This document shows positions 60,908 through 64,000 of a stretch of DNA of 64,000 nt, in pieces; position 1 is the stretch's first letter; each line of letters starts with the position of its first letter. Under the pieces are notes generated by a model that saw only the letters and a program-made list of their open reading frames with translations, did not search any database and had not been told where the DNA came from. The stretch is taken from positions 1 to 64,000 of the forward strand of contig CABRZP010000004.1 in the NCBI GenBank assembly GCA_902475545.1. Reading direction: 5' to 3'. The translations under genes and the position numbers were made by a program. Source of the DNA: an uncultured bacterium (GTDB lineage: Bacteria > Cyanobacteriota > Vampirovibrionia > Gastranaerophilales > Gastranaerophilaceae).

Positions 60908-61485
60908 TAGTTTTTCTCCATATTTTCTGAAGATTTTTTGTTATTTCTTTTATCTTCAAATCTTTGATAAATAATTCCCGCTACAAGAGCTAAGATAATA
61001 ATTAGTGATAATGGTATTTTGCCCCATAATGCCAGTAACAAACAGATACAATATACTATTATGGTAAATTTATCAGTAACACATTTTGTCCACATCTCTT
61101 TTACAGCGAGAAATAATAAAGTTATAACTCCAATTCCTACACCCCAGAATATATGCTGTACTGAGGGTTTTGCTACAATTTCGCTTAAAATAGATGCTAA
61201 TAGGACAATTGCAAGGAACGCAGGGGTAATAATTCCTATTATTGCCGCAATTGCTCCTTTGCTTCCAAGTAGCTTCCTGCCTGTAAAAATTGCAGTATTT
61301 GCTGCAATAATTCCGGGTAAACTTGCACCTAAAGCATAATATTCACATAATTCTTCTGAGGTTATCCACTTTTTCTTCTCAACAAGTTCAGAAGTTAACA
61401 GAGGAAGAATTACATATCCTCCTCCCAATAATAATGTTCCAACTTTGAAAAATGTTTTAAAAATACTGTAAAAAGATTTTTCCAT
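60907..61485 (-). CDS. chromate transporter family half-protein
   Basis: The 192 residues carry the paralogous CHR domain: FKVGTLLLGGGYVILPLLTS, EELCEYYALGASLPGIIAAN, KGAIAAIIGIITPAFL. It is translated first and overlaps the second half by one base. The C-terminus is basic and cytoplasmic (QRFEDKRNNKKSSENMEKN). Confidence 0.9.
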   Translation of the reverse strand: MEKSFYSIFKTFFKVGTLLLGGGYVILPLLTSELVEKKKWITSEELCEYYALGASLPGIIAANTAIFTGRKLLGSKGAIAAIIGIITPAFLAIVLLASILSEIVAKPSVQHIFWGVGIGVITLLFLAVKEMWTKCVTDKFTIIVYCICLLLALWGKIPLSLIIILALVAGIIYQRFEDKRNNKKSSENMEKN

Positions 61486-61632
61486 AACCTAATTATTGCA
61501 TAAAACCTATTTTGGGTAAATGAAAAATTATGTTACAAAATTGTAATCTTTTTAATAAAAAAGCAATTTCGCATAGAAAAAATACTTTATATAAGTGGGT
61601 TAGTTATTTATATTTATGGAAAGGTTATTATT

Positions 61633-62346
61633 ATGTCAACACAGGTAGGAATGAACACAGGGGTAAATACAAATTTATATCAAAACAATACTACAGTGCC
61701 GTCTGTAAATCCGGTAATGCCAAATGCTTTACCAACAAATATTTTTGGCAATAACAACTTACTTCAACCATCAGTTAATAATTATGAAGATGATTTTTTG
61801 ATGCCGGAATATTTAAAAATGTCTAATATTAATACAAATCCTTATGGTGCATTAAACCAATACCAAGCTCAAAATCAACAAGCTGCACAAACACAACAGC
61901 AAATTCCGGCACAACAGGAGCAACAAGCTTTGATTAATCAACCGCAAGCATTGGTTAATCCTCAGCAAACAGCATTCACTGCTCAACCTCAAATGCCTGT
62001 TGATAATTCCCAATTGATGAACGGCAGTTTGCAAGCAGTTGATAAAAATATTGGTATTACAGAAGCCGGTAATCCTTACCAAAAATCAAAAACATTTGCT
62101 AAATACGGTACAATTGCAGGTGTAATGACTCCTGTTGTTACAAGAGGTTTAAGCGTGTTGAAAGGTAATAAATCATTTGCAAGTGCTTTCAAATTTAAAC
62201 CATTAGCAGTTACTGCCGGTATTTTAGGGGCATTAGGCTGGGCCGCAGGTAAAATCGCAGATAATTTTATTACAGGTAAACGTGCTCAGGCAGCAGACTC
62301 CCAAATGTTGATGGCAGGTCAAAATCAACAATATATGGTTGCATAA
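61633..62346 (+). CDS. unrecognised Gln/Asn-rich protein with a hydrophobic C-terminal region
   Basis: The 237 residues have an Asn- and then Gln-rich N-terminal 140 (QQAAQTQQQIPAQQEQQ), probably disordered. A C-terminal part follows with KTFAKYGTIAGVMTPVVTRG and PLAVTAGILGALGWAAGKIA, two hydrophobic segments that could insert in a membrane. No family is known. It has a weak ribosome binding site (AAAGG) and its own terminator. Confidence 0.7.
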   Translation: MSTQVGMNTGVNTNLYQNNTTVPSVNPVMPNALPTNIFGNNNLLQPSVNNYEDDFLMPEYLKMSNINTNPYGALNQYQAQNQQAAQTQQQIPAQQEQQALINQPQALVNPQQTAFTAQPQMPVDNSQLMNGSLQAVDKNIGITEAGNPYQKSKTFAKYGTIAGVMTPVVTRGLSVLKGNKSFASAFKFKPLAVTAGILGALGWAAGKIADNFITGKRAQAADSQMLMAGQNQQYMVA

Positions 62347-62378
62347 GATTTTATAAATAACATAACCCCAAATTTGTG

Positions 62379-62406
62379 GCAGGATTTTATATCCTGCTTT
62401 TTTATT
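62379..62406 (+). terminator. intrinsic terminator after the Gln-rich gene
   Basis: GCAGGAT (62379-62385) pairs with ATCCTGC (62391-62397), and TTTTTT follows. Confidence 0.85.
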
Positions 62407-62444
62407 TTTGGACAATATATCTTAACAAAAAATGATGCTGCCTA

Positions 62445-62473
62445 TTGCAAATAAAGATTTTGCATTATATAAT
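62445..62473 (+). promoter_or_regulatory. sigma70-type promoter of rpmI-rplT
   Basis: TTGCAA (62445-62450) and TATAAT (62468-62473) are exactly 17 bases apart. The leader of about 70 bases contains the hairpin described in the next entry. Confidence 0.75.
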
Positions 62474-62488
62474 CAGGTTAGCCGAAAT

Positions 62489-62510
62489 TATGGGCTTTGG
62501 TATGCCTATA
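62489..62510 (+). promoter_or_regulatory. leader hairpin before rpmI
   Basis: TATGGGC (62489-62495) pairs with GCCTATA (62504-62510), with one G-T pair, around an 8-base loop. In other bacteria L20 represses its own operon through leader RNA structure; whether this hairpin is such a site is inference. Confidence 0.4.
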
Positions 62511-62549
62511 GTTTTTCAGTTACTACTTTAAAATAAAAAGGAGAAGAAA

Positions 62550-62759
62550 ATGCCAAAAATGAAAACACACAGATCGGCTGCAAAACGTTACAAAGTAACA
62601 GCAACCGGTAAAATTATGAAAAGACAAGCAGGCATAGGCCACTTGCTCCAACACAAATCATCTTCTAGAAAACGCAGAATTTTCAAGATGGTAGGTGTAT
62701 CTGAGTCACACGTAGCATTGGTATCTAAAGAGTTACCATACAAGAAGTATTCAAGATAG
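62550..62759 (+). CDS. rpmI: 50S ribosomal protein L35
   Basis: The 69 residues start MPKMKTHRSAAKRYKVTATG and are very basic (HKSSSRKRR), as in bL35. It binds 23S rRNA late in assembly. A strong AAAGGAG precedes the ATG. infC, usually upstream, is absent here. Confidence 0.95.
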   Translation: MPKMKTHRSAAKRYKVTATGKIMKRQAGIGHLLQHKSSSRKRRIFKMVGVSESHVALVSKELPYKKYSR

Positions 62760-62770
62760 GAGCATAGAAA

Positions 62771-63115
62771 ATGAGAATTAAACGTGGAAATGTCGGTTGT
62801 AAAAGACATAAGAAAATTTTAAAACTTGCTAAAGGTTTTATTGGTGCTAGAAGCAGAATCTTTAAAGTTGCTAATATCGCTGTTATGAAAGCTTTAAAAT
62901 ACGCTTACAGAGATAGACGTACTACAAAACGCAACATGAGAAGATTATGGATTGTTAGAATTAATGCTGCTGTTAGAGAACGCGGTATGAGCTATTCTAG
63001 ATTCGTAAATGCTTGCAAAAAAGCTAATGTTGTTGTTAACAGAAAAATGCTTGCTGATTTAGCAGTAAGAGATCCTGAAGCATTTAACGTAGTTTTTGAA
63101 ACTATTTCAAAATAG
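62771..63115 (+). CDS. rplT: 50S ribosomal protein L20
   Basis: The 114 residues have [40 protein letters not shown] and [20 protein letters not shown], typical of bL20, an early 23S assembly protein and a known translational repressor. It starts 11 bases after rpmI. Confidence 0.97.
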   Translation: MRIKRGNVGCKRHKKILKLAKGFIGARSRIFKVANIAVMKALKYAYRDRRTTKRNMRRLWIVRINAAVRERGMSYSRFVNACKKANVVVNRKMLADLAVRDPEAFNVVFETISK

Positions 63116-63135
63116 TTGAAACTAAACAAATTTAT

Positions 63136-63172
63136 AAAAAAGGAATCGTTAATATGACGGTTCCTTTTTTAT
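63136..63172 (+). terminator. intrinsic terminator after rplT
   Basis: AAAAAAGGAATCGT (63136-63149) pairs with ACGGTTCCTTTTTT (63157-63170) with one G-T pair. Confidence 0.85.
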
Positions 63173-63264
63173 TTGTAACAAATATTTAACTTTCTTTTCC
63201 CCTTTTAATAAAAATTTTTTGATGTGCTATACTTTAATCAAGTTAATTATTAAGGAGTGTGTGT

Positions 63265-64000
63265 ATGTTAGTATCTGCGATTTCATCTGTAGGGAATTAT
63301 TATACCCGTGTAAATTCTGCTGCTTATAATGTGAATAGATCAAATATTTCCTTTAAGCAAAAAGAAGAAAATAATGATGCCCTTAATTTTATGGAAGAAT
63401 TTAATAATACAAAAGTTTCTGTTGATCCGGAAACTATGATTAAACGAATTTCCAGAACAGATAATTCCGGAAAGGTTATCAAAGAGGTTTTTGTTGATAC
63501 TAATGATAAGATTTTAAAGATGGTAGAGCGTTCTGAAGGTGATAATGTTAAAGAAACCCGTTTTGAAGATGATGGAAAAACCGTAAAAGAAGTAAAAGAA
63601 TTTGATGCCAATAATGAATCAGTATTATTGAAACATACTACTTATAGTTCTGATGAACTTCCAATTCAAAAGGAGTATAATCATGATGGTGTTTTAATTA
63701 AATATCATGAAATTAAGAAAATGCCGATTACTGATAGCGGTTCTTATATTACATACAGCTATGTAAAGCTTTTTGATGAAAAAACGGGCTTGCTTACTGT
63801 AGAAAAAGATGATACTCAATTATCATTTAAGAAAGAAAAAAAATATTATTATAATTCTGAAAATAAATTGGAAAAAACGGTTCTGGACACAAGAGATTAT
63901 CTTGAAACAACTGAGTATGATCCTGAAGATGAACGAATCCTTAAAGTCTACAAGCACAGTTACACGCAGGATGAACGACCGGATTCAAGAAATCAGTGTC
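63265..64000 (+). CDS. unrecognised protein, N-terminal part (runs off the window)
   Basis: The ATG at 63265 lies behind AAGGAG, with an extended -10 (TGCTATACT, about 63226-63233) upstream. At least 245 residues are open to the edge. The N-terminus MLVSAISSVGNYYTRVNSAA ends in NISFKQK at about 30-36, the short tag type seen in other lineage proteins here. The rest is hydrophilic and beta-rich, with irregular repeats of a K-x-V/Y-x-x-x-D kind (KEVKEFDANNES, KKYYYNSENKLEKTVLDT) that recall extended repeat proteins. No family is assigned. Confidence 0.7.
   Translation, partial: MLVSAISSVGNYYTRVNSAAYNVNRSNISFKQKEENNDALNFMEEFNNTKVSVDPETMIKRISRTDNSGKVIKEVFVDTNDKILKMVERSEGDNVKETRFEDDGKTVKEVKEFDANNESVLLKHTTYSSDELPIQKEYNHDGVLIKYHEIKKMPITDSGSYITYSYVKLFDEKTGLLTVEKDDTQLSFKKEKKYYYNSENKLEKTVLDTRDYLETTEYDPEDERILKVYKHSYTQDERPDSRNQC

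Noticed and set aside
61852..62082. Antisense open frame opposite the Gln-rich gene
   Set aside because: It arises from the reverse complement of Gln/Ala codons (Leu/Cys-rich) and has no ribosome binding site. The same applies to similar frames opposite the LysM repeats.

Overview
The window is AT-rich, densely coded and bacterial, read with the standard bacterial code. It suggests a diderm from the non-photosynthetic cyanobacterial sister group (Melainabacteria/Vampirovibrionia, probably gut Gastranaerophilales). Reasons: lpxA implies a lipid A outer membrane; atpD-atpC form their own operon away from the other ATP synthase genes, as in Cyanobacteria and plastids; and many lineage-specific proteins carry short N-terminal tags such as SFQGG, FRAK and ISFKQ. 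No photosynthesis gene is seen. The assignment is inference; no 16S gene is present.

Layout. 1-6.4 kb: the S10/spc ribosomal protein cluster (rpsC to rplR), interrupted by two unrecognised genes and closed by a very long hairpin right after rplR. 6.4-12.4 kb: trmFO, a 695-aa lineage protein, several small proteins, a MmcQ/YjbR protein, a bifunctional nuclease and tRNA-Ser(GCT). 12.5-19.5 kb: a helicase-nuclease fusion, then an eroded zone with a broken metallophosphoesterase, a truncated glycosyltransferase, an exported aldo/keto reductase beside a deleted paralogue, and an AraC regulator. 19.5-30 kb: a solute-binding lipoprotein, aroK-aroB, HxlR, a LysM protein, a YuiF-type transporter, mutS2 and dnaB. 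30-38 kb: ileS with an SDF symporter, an iron alcohol dehydrogenase and lpxA. 38-42 kb: a type III export gate operon (SpoA protein, fliO, fliP, fliQ, fliR). 42-50 kb: efp, accB-accC, folC, a calpain-like protease, atpD-atpC and a prepilin. 50-55.3 kb: a regulator, a P-loop kinase and the modular locus described below. 55.4-64 kb: a CHASE2-GGDEF cyclase next to a STAND-TPR ATPase, rsmG, a split chromate transporter, rpmI-rplT and a partial gene at the edge.

The most unusual part is 51.7-55.3 kb. Two tandem cassettes each begin with a near-identical 138-bp non-coding repeat and end with a near-identical ~400-bp block that encodes the same 118-residue C-terminal module plus a hairpin. Between these constant ends the content differs. 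Cassette 1 holds a membrane-anchored LprI-type (lysozyme inhibitor family) protein and a GH108-type muramidase. Cassette 2 holds a multi-pass membrane protein on the opposite strand and a protein with an H...HE...MD.xNN.xG pattern. This looks like an effector/immunity locus built from interchangeable cassettes with a shared C-terminal (possibly delivery) module. The layout is seen in the sequence; the function is inferred.

Regulation that can be read: several near-consensus sigma70 promoters, some so close to the start codon (trmFO, aroK, mutS2) that leaderless or near-leaderless mRNAs are expected, and intrinsic terminators at most operon ends. Start codons were moved from the longest open frame where a Shine-Dalgarno sequence or family length favoured an internal start.
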